Shown here in pieces: positions 52,037 through 61,594 of a stretch of 64,000 bases of DNA (position 1 is the stretch's first letter; each line of letters begins with the position of its first letter). Location: positions 1-64,000 of the forward strand of contig NZ_BMEC01000009.1 in the NCBI RefSeq assembly GCF_014636295.1, given 5' to 3'. A program made the position numbers and the translations under genes. This stretch comes from Marivirga lumbricoides. Its GTDB lineage: Bacteria > Bacteroidota > Bacteroidia > Cytophagales > Cyclobacteriaceae. Below the pieces are notes generated by a model. That model was not told the origin of the DNA, made no database searches, and was given only the letters and a program-made list of their open reading frames with translations.

Positions 52037-53512
52037 ATGTTTAAGAATAGCATTTTAGTAATTATAATAATATCTACTTTTCTTCTTTCATGTAAAGAGG
52101 AATTTCTTGAAAAAGCACCTCAGGATAAATTAACACAGGAGAATTTCCCTTCAAATCCTGCTGATGCATTAGCTGCCACTAATGCAATTTATGAAGTACT
52201 TAGATTTGGCACATACCACAGAGGCTATTATCCAATTGATGATATTATGTCAGATGATGCATTAAAGGGAAGTAGCCCGGGAGATTTAGTGGCTGATCTA
52301 CAGCCATTTGATGTGTTCGATCACAATGTTACCAATCCCTTTGTTCTCAATTGGTGGAGAGCCCTTTATACAGGCGTACGCAGAGCTAATGTTGTTATAG
52401 ACAGAGTATCTCAAGTAGAAATGGATCAAAATTTAAAAGAAAGATATATAGGTGAAGCTAAGTTTCTGAGAGGGCTATATTACTCCGATTTAGCCCGTGG
52501 ATATGGTGGCGTACCATTGGTAACTGAATCTGCTATAAGGACGGATTATACCAGGGCCACAATTGAACAAACTTACGATTTCATTGAAGCAGATTTAAGA
52601 GCAGCTATTGAGGCTCTACCTGAAAAATCAGACTACGCAGCTGATGATTTGGGCCGAGCTACTAAAGGAGCTGCAAAAGCTTTACTTGCGCGGGTTTACC
52701 TTTATCAGGAAGAATATGATAGTGCAGCTTTTTTTGCAGAAGAAGTGATCAACTCACAACAGTATGATTTGGAACCTTCTTTTGAAAGCGCTTTTAGAGA
52801 AGAAACCGAGTTTGGCTCTGAATCTGTCTTTGAAATAGGAGGCATTGGAGTACAAGGAGGTGTTACAGCAGGAAATAATGAATATACTACCGGACAAGGA
52901 GTAAGAGGAAACCCTAACCGCGGAATTGGAGCTAACAGACCCTCTATGGATTTAATTAATTCCTTTGAAGCTGGTGATCCAAGGATGCAGGCTACGGTAA
53001 TATTTGTAGGAGAAGTATTGGATGGAATAGAGATAGTAGGAGACTCTCAAACCCCGGATACTACTGCCACAGGCCAAATAGAAACCTATAATCAAAAAAT
53101 ATGGACTCCGGGGACCACTCCTTTTTCTAATACAGCTCATAACAGGCGATTAATCAGGTATGCCGAAGTTTTATTAATAGCAGCAGAAGCACTTAATAGA
53201 AGTAACAATGCAGCGCAAGCTTTAGTATATCTTAATGAGGTAAGGGAGAGAGCGAGAGAAGGCAATGAAAGTATTCTTCCGGACATAACTGAAACCGATC
53301 CAGACTTATTAGAGGGTTTAATTTTGGAAGAAAGACGTCATGAATTAGCCATGGAAGGCCACAGGTTTTGGGACTTGGTGAGAACAGGTAATGCAGAGGA
53401 AGTTTTAGGAACCTTCGGTTTTCAAACCAATAAACATGAATTACTCCCTATTCCTCAATCGGAAAGAGATATCACTAACGGACTGCTGGAGCAAAACCCT
53501 AATTGGAATTAA
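52037..53512 (+). CDS. SusD/RagB-family nutrient-binding lipoprotein
   Basis: A 491-residue SusD-like protein with lipobox FLLSC (Cys19). The helical TPR-type fold shows the usual features: FLEKAPQDKLTQENF near the N-terminus, NWWRALYTGVRRANVVIDRV, EAKFLRGLYYSDLARGYGGVPLV, and the C-terminal RYAEVLLIAAEAL and EERRHELAMEGHRFWDLVR with the terminal NPNWN. It forms the lid of the SusC transporter at the cell surface. It is placed between SusC and a surface LamG lipoprotein in one operon. Confidence 0.95.
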   Translation: MFKNSILVIIIISTFLLSCKEEFLEKAPQDKLTQENFPSNPADALAATNAIYEVLRFGTYHRGYYPIDDIMSDDALKGSSPGDLVADLQPFDVFDHNVTNPFVLNWWRALYTGVRRANVVIDRVSQVEMDQNLKERYIGEAKFLRGLYYSDLARGYGGVPLVTESAIRTDYTRATIEQTYDFIEADLRAAIEALPEKSDYAADDLGRATKGAAKALLARVYLYQEEYDSAAFFAEEVINSQQYDLEPSFESAFREETEFGSESVFEIGGIGVQGGVTAGNNEYTTGQGVRGNPNRGIGANRPSMDLINSFEAGDPRMQATVIFVGEVLDGIEIVGDSQTPDTTATGQIETYNQKIWTPGTTPFSNTAHNRRLIRYAEVLLIAAEALNRSNNAAQALVYLNEVRERAREGNESILPDITETDPDLLEGLILEERRHELAMEGHRFWDLVRTGNAEEVLGTFGFQTNKHELLPIPQSERDITNGLLEQNPNWN

Positions 53513-53535
53513 ACTTTAAATATAAACAAACAACT

Positions 53536-54822
53536 ATGAGAATGTTAAATAAAACAAAGTACCTAATCGGTGCCTTTTTATTAAGTGCACTGGTATTTAC
53601 AGGATGTGATGATGATGATAGTGCTCCGGCATTATCCGTGACAGCTATTTCGGCTACAGGAACAAGCCTTGAAACTGGCGATGAAGTAACTAAAGACCTC
53701 AACGGTGCTACTTCAGCAACAGATGTTCCTCCTAACGCTGTATTTGAAATAAGTTTCGACAGAGAGGTAGATGCTTCTACAGCTACAGCTACATCTGTCA
53801 CCTTAACTAGTGATGGAAGTGCTGCCACTACTACAGTGACTACAAGTAGCTCTGTTGTAACAGTTACTCCTACAGAGGATTTAATTCAGGGAACTGACTA
53901 TACGCTGACTATTACCTCAGCCGTAGCCGCATCTGATGGTGGTACGTTTTCTAGTACTACAAGAACATTTAGAACTGCTGGTAGATCTGAAGTTGTCCCA
54001 CCTCAAAGTGAAGCACAAGTCGGATACTGGAAATTCGATGGAAATACTGAAGCAGCTGTAGGCGAATTCAATACTGTTTTTGAGCAAATTACATATGCTA
54101 CTGATAGATTTGGATTTCAAAATGGTGCAGCTAAATTTAATGGTGCAAGTGCTCCAGGTAATGGTGATATTGTAGAAATAGAATCTGATCCCTCTCTAAT
54201 AACGGATAGCAGAACAATTTCTGTGTGGTTTAAGGTTGATGGCGAAGACTATAAAGCTATAGGAAGTTCTAAATTTATGATGGGAATGGCTGCTGAAAAA
54301 GGATTTTTCTTTGAGTTAGGTGATTCAGAAGTTGCCTGGATAAAACTAGCTACTAATCATAAATTAGATCCGGATCCAAACAACCTTAAATATGCTGTCA
54401 ACTGGAGTGATCCAAACGGCAGTGGAGCAATTGGTGGCCAAATCTCCTTTAATTATGAAGGATCTATTTCAGCACTGATAGCTGATGATAATTGGCATCA
54501 ATTAATTTTAGCATTTGATGCAGTTACATCTGTAAAAACAATTTACTTAGATGGTAATAAATTAATGGAACTAGATATTGATTCTGAGACTGAAGAATAC
54601 TTCTTAAAAGGAATGGCGATAAATGATAGTAATGTTGAAGATATTATAGACACTAATTTAACTTTTGGTTTTGCTGGTAGCAGAGCAAACGGAGCAACTG
54701 ACTGGGCAAATTATAAAACAGCTCAAAACACTTACAAAGGGTTAATGGATGATGTCAGAATATTTGGTTCTGCTCTAACAGCACAAGAAGTTCAGACGCT
54801 TTACAATGCCGAAAGACCATAA
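53536..54822 (+). CDS. Surface lipoprotein with Ig-like and LamG domains, probable glycan-binding protein
   Basis: A 428-residue lipoprotein (lipobox VFTGC, Cys24, followed by DDDD, a typical surface-export signal in this phylum). An Ig-like Big_5/SbsA domain (about 40-155: ISFDREVDASTATATSVTLT...YTLTITSAV...TRTFRTA) precedes a concanavalin-like LamG domain (about 165-425: GYWKFDG...ISVWFKV...WHQLILAFDAV...MDDVRIFGSALTAQEVQTLYN). The ATG at 53536 is chosen for the signal peptide; a frame-open start at 53503 overlaps susD. Position after SusCD suggests a surface glycan-binding protein. A terminator follows. Confidence 0.85.
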   Translation: MRMLNKTKYLIGAFLLSALVFTGCDDDDSAPALSVTAISATGTSLETGDEVTKDLNGATSATDVPPNAVFEISFDREVDASTATATSVTLTSDGSAATTTVTTSSSVVTVTPTEDLIQGTDYTLTITSAVAASDGGTFSSTTRTFRTAGRSEVVPPQSEAQVGYWKFDGNTEAAVGEFNTVFEQITYATDRFGFQNGAAKFNGASAPGNGDIVEIESDPSLITDSRTISVWFKVDGEDYKAIGSSKFMMGMAAEKGFFFELGDSEVAWIKLATNHKLDPDPNNLKYAVNWSDPNGSGAIGGQISFNYEGSISALIADDNWHQLILAFDAVTSVKTIYLDGNKLMELDIDSETEEYFLKGMAINDSNVEDIIDTNLTFGFAGSRANGATDWANYKTAQNTYKGLMDDVRIFGSALTAQEVQTLYNAERP

Positions 54823-54847
54823 TTGTTTAATTGTTAGTTTAATTTTA

Positions 54848-54878
54848 GCAGAGGCATCAAATGCCTCTGCTTTTTTTT
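54848..54878 (+). terminator. Intrinsic terminator after the SusCD-LamG genes
   Basis: GCAGAGGCAT and ATGCCTCTGC form a perfect 10-bp stem with a CAA loop, followed by eight Ts. It lies 25 nt after the LamG gene and may reduce read-through into the enzyme genes. Confidence 0.92.
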
Positions 54879-55005
54879 ACCTCACTGTGAAATAAATATA
54901 ATTTAAGCCTATCAACCGAGAGTAATTGGTTGAAAAAAGCAGTCAATCTACCGGAGAACTATGTTGGGTTATTCCATGTGTCCGATAGAATCAAATAATA
55001 TACAC

Positions 55006-56979
55006 ATGAACTACTTAAAATACTTCCTACTTCTTCCTTTCTTATTGATTTCCTGTTCTGATGATGACCCAATAGAACAAGAGAAAGGGCTACTGCAATT
55101 ACAAAGCGTAAGAATTGGCACCTTAAATCTCAATGCTAATCAAACCACTGAAGATGCTCCAATTGATAAAGGTGTTGTCATTTCGTTCTCAGAAGCTTTG
55201 AATAAACAAACTGTAGAAACAGAACTAAAACTATTTAATTCAGCTAACACTGAAGTACCTCTTACCATTAGCTATTTAGATCAGGAAAGAACTGTATCAT
55301 TAATTCCGGAATCAAATTTGAGCAACAATTCTTCTTATACCCTAAAAATTGGCCAGGTTCAATCAGTAGCAGAAAATGAATTTCCTGGTGCTGAATATAC
55401 CTTTCAAACTATTGAAGGAGCTTTGACACTCGAAGAAGCCTTAATTAGTGAGGAAACTCTTCTTACCACTTCCAGAATTACAAATATTGAACTTACCCCA
55501 CAAATTAGCCTTACATTTTCAGACCCACTTGATCCTGAAAATGATTTAAATGACTTTATAAATATCATTAATAAAGGAGCAAAACTACCTTTAAGCTTTA
55601 CTCTTTCTAATGAAAATAAAACATTAGCCATCTCCTCAACAGAAGCTGCCAGAGATTTAGCAAAATATACTTTAACAATTTCCACCAACCTGAAAAGTAT
55701 TAATGATTTTAGCTTTTCAGGGTTCACAAAAGAATTCTACACCCAACTCGACTCCACCTACAAATTCCCCGAAATCTCTGATGAAGCACTGCTCACCAAA
55801 GTGCAGGAGCAAACTTTTAAATATTTCTGGGATTTTGCTCACCCGAACAGCGGCCTGGCCAGAGAGAGAAACACTTCTGGCGATTTAGTGACCATCGGAG
55901 GCTCCGGATTTGGCGTAATGGCTATTTTAGTAGGTGTACACAGAAATTTTATCACCCGCCAGCAAGCAGTTGAAAGACTCAACAAAATTGTTACCTTTTT
56001 AGAATCGGCAGACCGTTTCCATGGCGTCTGGCCTCACTGGATGAATGGAAATACCGGAGCCACCATTGCTTTTAGCACCACCGATAATGGCGCTGACCTG
56101 GTAGAAACCGCTTTCATGATTCAGGGACTCCTTACTGCTCGTCAGTTTCTGGATGAATCGGTTCCGGATGAACTTGCCATCATTAATAAAATTACAGCAC
56201 TATGGGAAGCCGTAGAATGGAATTGGTTCCAAAAAGAAGGAGAAAATGTGCTTACATGGCACTGGTCACCCAACTTTGGCTTCCAGATGAATTTAAAAAT
56301 CAGGGGATGGAATGAAGCCTTGATTATTTACACACTGGCTGCCTCCTCTCCTACTTACCCGATCAGTAAAGAGGTCTACGAACAAGGGTGGGCACAAAAT
56401 GGGGGCATCCAAAACGGCTCTCAATCCTATGGAATTACCATGCCGCTCGGTTCTAACAGAGGTGGTCCGCTTTTCTTTGCCCATTACTCATTTTTGGGAA
56501 TGGACCCTACCAACCTGGAAGATCAGTATGCTAATTACTGGGAACAGAATACGGCTCATACACAGATCAACAGAGCTTATTGTATCGCAAACCCGTTAAA
56601 CTATGTGGGATACAGCGAAGCTGTTTGGGGACTAACCGCCAGTGATAATCATGAAGGTTATTCTGCTCACTCTCCGAATAATGATTTAGGAGTAATCACA
56701 CCCACAGCAGCCATTTCTTCTATTCCTTATACTCCGGAAGCTTCCATGGAAGCCATCAGACATTTTTACTACTTAATGGGAGATAAACTTTGGGGAGAAT
56801 ATGGTTTTTACGATGCTTTTAATATCACAAAAGACTGGTATGCTAACTCATACCTCGCAATTGATCAGGGACCTATCATTATTATGATAGAAAACTATAG
56901 AACAGGCTATATCTGGGATTTATATATGGCTGATCCTGAAGTACAGGAAGGTTTAACAAAACTTGGATTTACTTACTAG
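55006..56979 (+). CDS. GH144-like glucoamylase-family lipoprotein with N-terminal Ig-like domains
   Basis: A 657-residue lipoprotein (lipobox LLISC, Cys17). Two Big_5-type Ig-like domains (about 25-135 and 140-240) precede a catalytic (alpha/alpha)6 domain of the glycoamylase/GH144 type. Its conserved blocks are QEQTFKYFWDFAHPNSGLARER, GGSGFGVMAILVGV, RFHGVWPHWMNG, WHWSPNFGFQMNL and YSAHSPNNDLGVITPTAA. GH144 enzymes cleave beta-1,2-glucan, releasing sophorose or longer products. The start at 55006 gives the lipoprotein signal. A shorter paralogue follows at 57165. GH assignment is from remembered motifs and locus type. Confidence 0.8.
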   Translation: MNYLKYFLLLPFLLISCSDDDPIEQEKGLLQLQSVRIGTLNLNANQTTEDAPIDKGVVISFSEALNKQTVETELKLFNSANTEVPLTISYLDQERTVSLIPESNLSNNSSYTLKIGQVQSVAENEFPGAEYTFQTIEGALTLEEALISEETLLTTSRITNIELTPQISLTFSDPLDPENDLNDFINIINKGAKLPLSFTLSNENKTLAISSTEAARDLAKYTLTISTNLKSINDFSFSGFTKEFYTQLDSTYKFPEISDEALLTKVQEQTFKYFWDFAHPNSGLARERNTSGDLVTIGGSGFGVMAILVGVHRNFITRQQAVERLNKIVTFLESADRFHGVWPHWMNGNTGATIAFSTTDNGADLVETAFMIQGLLTARQFLDESVPDELAIINKITALWEAVEWNWFQKEGENVLTWHWSPNFGFQMNLKIRGWNEALIIYTLAASSPTYPISKEVYEQGWAQNGGIQNGSQSYGITMPLGSNRGGPLFFAHYSFLGMDPTNLEDQYANYWEQNTAHTQINRAYCIANPLNYVGYSEAVWGLTASDNHEGYSAHSPNNDLGVITPTAAISSIPYTPEASMEAIRHFYYLMGDKLWGEYGFYDAFNITKDWYANSYLAIDQGPIIIMIENYRTGYIWDLYMADPEVQEGLTKLGFTY

Positions 56980-57164
56980 CGGACAGAGGGTTTCGGAGGC
57001 TTACAATAAAGCCCTGTTAACCTTAGATGGAGAGAATAAACTAATACCATTTAATAAATATAAACATGAAATGAGCATAAATATTCTAGGCGAATTTATA
57101 CCAACCGCCAGATGAATATTTATCGCGAATTCCATGTGACAATTAAAAACAAAAATATATACAC

Positions 57165-58520
57165 ATGAAAAAACTCTTGTTATTTGGCAGTATTGCACTT
57201 CTTTTTAGTTACTGCACTTCAACTGATAAAAAAGCAACAGAGGAAGAAAACGATGCATCGGCTTCTGAAATTAGCGAGGATTCACTGCTCAACCTGGTGC
57301 AATATCAAACCTTCAACTATTTCTGGGAGGGCGCTGAGCCTAATTCAGGATTGGCCAGAGAGAGGTTTCATGAAGATGATGTGTATCCTTCCAACGATAA
57401 ACACATAGTAACAACAGGAGGAACCGGTTTTGGCTTAATGGCTATTTTAGTAGGAATTGAGAGAGGTTTTATTTCAAGGGAAGAAGCACTTCAAAGGTTT
57501 GAAAAAATGGTGAGCTTCCTAGAGAAAGCTGATCGTTTTCATGGAGCTTACCCTCACTGGTTAAACGGGGAAACAGGTAAGGTAAAAGCCTTCAGTAGCA
57601 AAGATGATGGAGGAGATTTAGTGGAAACCGCCTTTCTGATCCAGGGATTGCTTACAGTGAGGCAATACTTTGAAAATGGAAATGAACAGGAAAAAGCCTT
57701 AGCTTCCAGGATTAACAAAATATGGGAGGCAGTTGATTGGAACTGGTATACCAAAGGTGGAGAAAATGTACTCTACTGGCACTGGTCGCCCAATTATGGC
57801 TGGGACATGAATTTCCCTGTAGGAGGTTATAATGAATGCCTGATTATGTACGTATTGGCCGGCTCCTCTCCTACTCACCCTATTGATGCGGCAGTTTACC
57901 ATGAAGGGTGGGCGCGTAACGGAGATATTGCAAATGACACAACCGCTTATGGCTTACCTACTATATTAGATCATTATGAACATGCTAACAAAACTGTAGG
58001 TCCATTATTTTGGGCTCACTACTCCTATTTAGGTTTAAACCCTAAAGGCCTGAGCGATAAATACGGAAACTACTGGGATTTAAATAAAAACCATGCTTTA
58101 ATCCAATACAGATATGCTGTAGACAATCCTAAGGGTTTTGAAGGTTATGGAGAAAATATGTGGGGGTTAACTTCCAGCTATTCCGTAAGGGGCTATGCCG
58201 GGCACAATCCAAATGATGATTTAGGTGTAATTTCCCCTACAGCGGCCTTGTCATCTTTCCCTTACACCCCTGAAGAAAGCATGAAATTCTTAAAATTTAT
58301 GTACCAGCCGGCTCAGGATAGTCTGATTGGAAACTATGGACCTTATGATGCCTTTTCTTTTGAGCACGATTGGTATGTACCTCGTTACCTGGCTATCGAT
58401 CAGGGTCCTATTCCTGTAATGATCGAGAATTACCGCACAGGATTACTATGGGATTTATTTATGACAGTGCCTGAATTGCAAAAAGGCTTAACCAAACTAG
58501 GATTTACTTATGAAGACTAA
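57165..58520 (+). CDS. GH144-like glucoamylase-family lipoprotein, short paralogue
   Basis: A 451-residue lipoprotein (lipobox LFSYC, Cys17) without the Ig-like domains of the preceding gene. The catalytic domain repeats nearly every block of that neighbour: VQYQTFNYFWEGAEPNSGLARER, GGTGFGLMAILVG, RFHGAYPHWLNG, WHWSPNYGWDMNF, YAGHNPNDDLGVISPTAA and GPIPVMIENYRTGLLWDLFM. The two are tandem duplicates, perhaps with surface and periplasmic roles. The 3' end overlaps the alpha/beta hydrolase gene by 11 nt. Substrate as for the neighbour; activity is inferred. Confidence 0.82.
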   Translation: MKKLLLFGSIALLFSYCTSTDKKATEEENDASASEISEDSLLNLVQYQTFNYFWEGAEPNSGLARERFHEDDVYPSNDKHIVTTGGTGFGLMAILVGIERGFISREEALQRFEKMVSFLEKADRFHGAYPHWLNGETGKVKAFSSKDDGGDLVETAFLIQGLLTVRQYFENGNEQEKALASRINKIWEAVDWNWYTKGGENVLYWHWSPNYGWDMNFPVGGYNECLIMYVLAGSSPTHPIDAAVYHEGWARNGDIANDTTAYGLPTILDHYEHANKTVGPLFWAHYSYLGLNPKGLSDKYGNYWDLNKNHALIQYRYAVDNPKGFEGYGENMWGLTSSYSVRGYAGHNPNDDLGVISPTAALSSFPYTPEESMKFLKFMYQPAQDSLIGNYGPYDAFSFEHDWYVPRYLAIDQGPIPVMIENYRTGLLWDLFMTVPELQKGLTKLGFTYED

Positions 58521-59295
58521 ACTATCGATTCTTTGTATACTCATATCTTTTTCCAGCTTTCTGCAAGCACAGGATAAAGAAGCATTTAAGCGCGAAATCT
58601 ACATCAAAGGAAAAGATTCCCTCAATTACAGAATCCTATATCCTGAAAATTTTAGTGCTGAAAAAAAATATCCACTGCTTCTTTTCCTGCATGGTGCCGG
58701 AGAAAGAGGAAGTGACAATGAAAAACAACTTGTTCATGGCTCTAAACTATTTTTGGATGCACAGAACAGGCAAAAAAATCCTGCTGTTGTCATCTTTCCT
58801 CAGTGCCCGAAGGACGACTACTGGGCAAAGGTAGGTGTGGACAGATCAGAAAATGGAAATACTTTTGACTTTGACTATAGCGGAGACCCCAACAAGTCAT
58901 TAGGCCTTGTGATGAACCTGCTGGATTCCATGCTTAAAAAAGATTTCGTAGAGCAAGAAAGAGTTTACGTAATGGGGCTTTCTATGGGTGGAATGGGCAC
59001 TTTTGAAATCCTATACAGAAAGCCTAAAACATTTGCTGCAGCAGTACCCATTTGCGGAGGTGGTGATCCTGCAACCGTTAAAAAATACGCTAAAAAGGTA
59101 GATCTATGGGTTTTTCATGGCGCTAAAGATGATGTTGTACCTCCTTCTTACTCCAAAGAAATGGTAGCTGCCCTAAAAGCCAAAAAAGCTAACGTGAAAT
59201 TCACTGTATTTCCTAATGCCAACCATAATAGCTGGGATCCTGCGTTCGCTGAACCCGGATTGCTTGACTGGCTATTTTCTCAATCTAAAAAGTAA
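58510..59295 (+). CDS. Secreted alpha/beta hydrolase (esterase/phospholipase-like)
   Basis: A 261-residue protein with a signal peptide (1-20, ending LQAQ) and an alpha/beta-hydrolase fold. The oxyanion region is LLLFLHGAGERGSDN, the nucleophile elbow GLSMGG puts Ser158 as nucleophile, FHGAKDD supplies the Asp (207/208), and His239 in NANHNSW completes the triad. This is the 'prolyl oligopeptidase/PHB depolymerase-like' esterase group found in many glycan loci. It may remove ester decorations from the glycan. The start overlaps the preceding gene by 11 nt. Confidence 0.85.
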   Translation: MKTKLSILCILISFSSFLQAQDKEAFKREIYIKGKDSLNYRILYPENFSAEKKYPLLLFLHGAGERGSDNEKQLVHGSKLFLDAQNRQKNPAVVIFPQCPKDDYWAKVGVDRSENGNTFDFDYSGDPNKSLGLVMNLLDSMLKKDFVEQERVYVMGLSMGGMGTFEILYRKPKTFAAAVPICGGGDPATVKKYAKKVDLWVFHGAKDDVVPPSYSKEMVAALKAKKANVKFTVFPNANHNSWDPAFAEPGLLDWLFSQSKK

Positions 59296-59301
59296 ACTAA
59301 A

Positions 59302-61593
59302 ATGATCAAACAATTATTATACGCTGCTTCTTTTGCATTAATAGCAGCTTCATGTACCATCCAAGCCTCAGAGAAAGATCCTGAAAGAGCTCAAAATGAA
59401 AAAATTGACTCACTGCTGTCAGTTATGACACTGGAAGAAAAAATTGGCCAGCTTAACTTACCATCGGCAGGAGATGTAAGCACAGGAATAAGCACCAATT
59501 CTGGCATTGCCCAGCAAATAAAAGAAGGAAAAGTGGGTGGTCTTTTTAACATTAATGGAATTGATAAAATCCGGGCTGTACAAAAAGTAGCCGTGGAAGA
59601 AAGCCGCCTGGGTATTCCTTTAATCATTGCCAAAGATGTTATTCATGGCTATAAAACTATATTCCCTATTCCTTTTGGCCTTTCTGCCAGCTGGGACATG
59701 GATTTAATTCAACAGTCTGCCAGAATTGCTGCAGAAGAAGCCTCATCTGATGGTATTGCATGGACTTTCTCTCCCATGACAGATATTTCAAGAGATCCTC
59801 GTTGGGGAAGAGTTTCAGAAGGCAGTGGTGAAGATCCCTACTTAGGTGCTCAGATAGCAAAAGCCATGGTAAATGGCTACCAGGGAAATGATTTGTCAGT
59901 TGCCAATACTATTTTAGCCTGCGTAAAGCATTTTGCCCTTTACGGAGCTTCTGAAGCCGGAAGAGACTACAACACAGTAGACATGAGTAGGCTAAGAATG
60001 TACAACGACTATTTTCCTCCTTACAAAGCAGCTGTAGATGCTGGTGTGGGAACAGCCATGGCATCTTTTAATGAGGTGGATGGAATACCTGCAACAGGAA
60101 ATAAATGGTTAATGACTGAGGTGTTAAGGGAAAAATGGGGATTTGATGGCTTTGTTGTGAGTGACTACACAGGCGTTAGCGAGATGATTGCACATGGAAT
60201 GGGCGACTTACAAGACGTATCAGCTTTAGCACTCAATGCAGGTGTAGAAATGGATATGGTAAGTGAAGGTTTTCTTACCACTTTGAAAAAATCAGTGGAA
60301 GAAGGTAAAGTTTCAGAAGAAACTATTAGCAATGCTTGCAGACTGATTTTAGAAGCTAAGTATCAATTAGGACTCTTTGATGATCCTTATAAATACATGA
60401 ATGAAGAAAGAGCAGCCGAAGTAATCTTCTCTGACGAAAACAGAAATGTTGCCAGAAAGGTTGCTGCGGAATCCATGGTTTTATTGAAAAATGAAGGGGT
60501 TTTACCTCTAAGCAAAGATGCTAAAGTAGCTTTAATTGGCCCACTGGCTAACAATAAAGAAAACATGGTGGGTACATGGAGTGTAAGTGCTGACATCATG
60601 AAATCTGTTTCTATTTATGATGGTCTCAAAGAAGTTTCTGAAAACCCTCAGGGAGTTCAATACGCAAAGGGCTCCAACCTGGTAGAAGATCCTGAACTGG
60701 AAAAACGAATTGGTATGTTCGGCAAAAACACGAATAGAGATTCGCGTTCAGAAGAAGAATTGATAAAAGAAGCTGTACAATTAGCGAAAAAATCTGATGT
60801 AGTAGTTGCCATATTAGGTGAGGCTTCCGAGAGTTCAGGAGAAAGTTCAAGCCTTACTGATATCAGCATTCCTGATATTCAGGTACGCTTATTAAAGGCA
60901 CTTGAAGCTACAGGTAAAAAAGTAGCTGTTGTTTTACTAAGTGGAAGGCCACTTGTGCTCAATGAAATAATACCACATTCTGATGCTATCCTCAATGCAT
61001 GGTTTCCGGGTTCGGAAGCAGGCTTAGCTTTAGCGGATGTATTGTATGGTAATGTAAACCCTTCTGGTAAACTTACCATGACTTTCCCTCAAAATGTAGG
61101 GCAGGTGCCGATTTATTATAGCAATAAAAACACAGGCAGACCTTTAGAAGGTGAGTGGTTTCAAAAATTCAAATCGAATTATCTGGATGTTAGCAATGAA
61201 CCGGAGTTCCCGTTTGGATTTGGATTAAGCTATACCACGTTTAAATATAATAACCTGAAAGTGAACTCCAATACAATGGATATGGATGGCACCCTCACTG
61301 TTAGCGTTGAAGTATCTAACTCAGGCAAAGTAGCGGGTAAAGAAGTGGTTCAATTATACATACAAGACCTGGTAGGTACAATTACCCGCCCAATGAAAGA
61401 ACTAAAGGGCTTTCAAAAAATAGAATTGAAAGCAGGAGAAACCAAAAAAGTAGAATTTAGCATTTCTAAAAATGATTTAGCATTCTATCATCAGGATATG
61501 AGCTTCTATGCAGAGCCGGGTGATTTCAAGGTGTATGTAGGTACAAATTCATCAGACGTTTTAGAAACAGAATTTGAATTACTTAAAAAATAG
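59302..61593 (+). CDS. Glycoside hydrolase family 3 beta-glucosidase (BglX-like)
   Basis: A 763-residue GH3 enzyme with a lipoprotein-like signal (IAASC, Cys18). Domain order is the usual one: TIM-barrel with KHFALYGA (209-216) and the nucleophile Asp288 in FVVSDYTG, the alpha/beta sandwich with GEASESSGESSSLTD carrying the likely acid/base Glu, and a C-terminal fibronectin III-like domain (about 660-763). BglX-type enzymes release glucose from beta-linked glucosides; some Bacteroidota members prefer sophoro-oligosaccharides. Between the esterase (6-nt gap) and the GH2 gene (1 nt), it is clearly part of the operon. Confidence 0.92.
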   Translation: MIKQLLYAASFALIAASCTIQASEKDPERAQNEKIDSLLSVMTLEEKIGQLNLPSAGDVSTGISTNSGIAQQIKEGKVGGLFNINGIDKIRAVQKVAVEESRLGIPLIIAKDVIHGYKTIFPIPFGLSASWDMDLIQQSARIAAEEASSDGIAWTFSPMTDISRDPRWGRVSEGSGEDPYLGAQIAKAMVNGYQGNDLSVANTILACVKHFALYGASEAGRDYNTVDMSRLRMYNDYFPPYKAAVDAGVGTAMASFNEVDGIPATGNKWLMTEVLREKWGFDGFVVSDYTGVSEMIAHGMGDLQDVSALALNAGVEMDMVSEGFLTTLKKSVEEGKVSEETISNACRLILEAKYQLGLFDDPYKYMNEERAAEVIFSDENRNVARKVAAESMVLLKNEGVLPLSKDAKVALIGPLANNKENMVGTWSVSADIMKSVSIYDGLKEVSENPQGVQYAKGSNLVEDPELEKRIGMFGKNTNRDSRSEEELIKEAVQLAKKSDVVVAILGEASESSGESSSLTDISIPDIQVRLLKALEATGKKVAVVLLSGRPLVLNEIIPHSDAILNAWFPGSEAGLALADVLYGNVNPSGKLTMTFPQNVGQVPIYYSNKNTGRPLEGEWFQKFKSNYLDVSNEPEFPFGFGLSYTTFKYNNLKVNSNTMDMDGTLTVSVEVSNSGKVAGKEVVQLYIQDLVGTITRPMKELKGFQKIELKAGETKKVEFSISKNDLAFYHQDMSFYAEPGDFKVYVGTNSSDVLETEFELLKK

Positions 61594-61594
61594 A

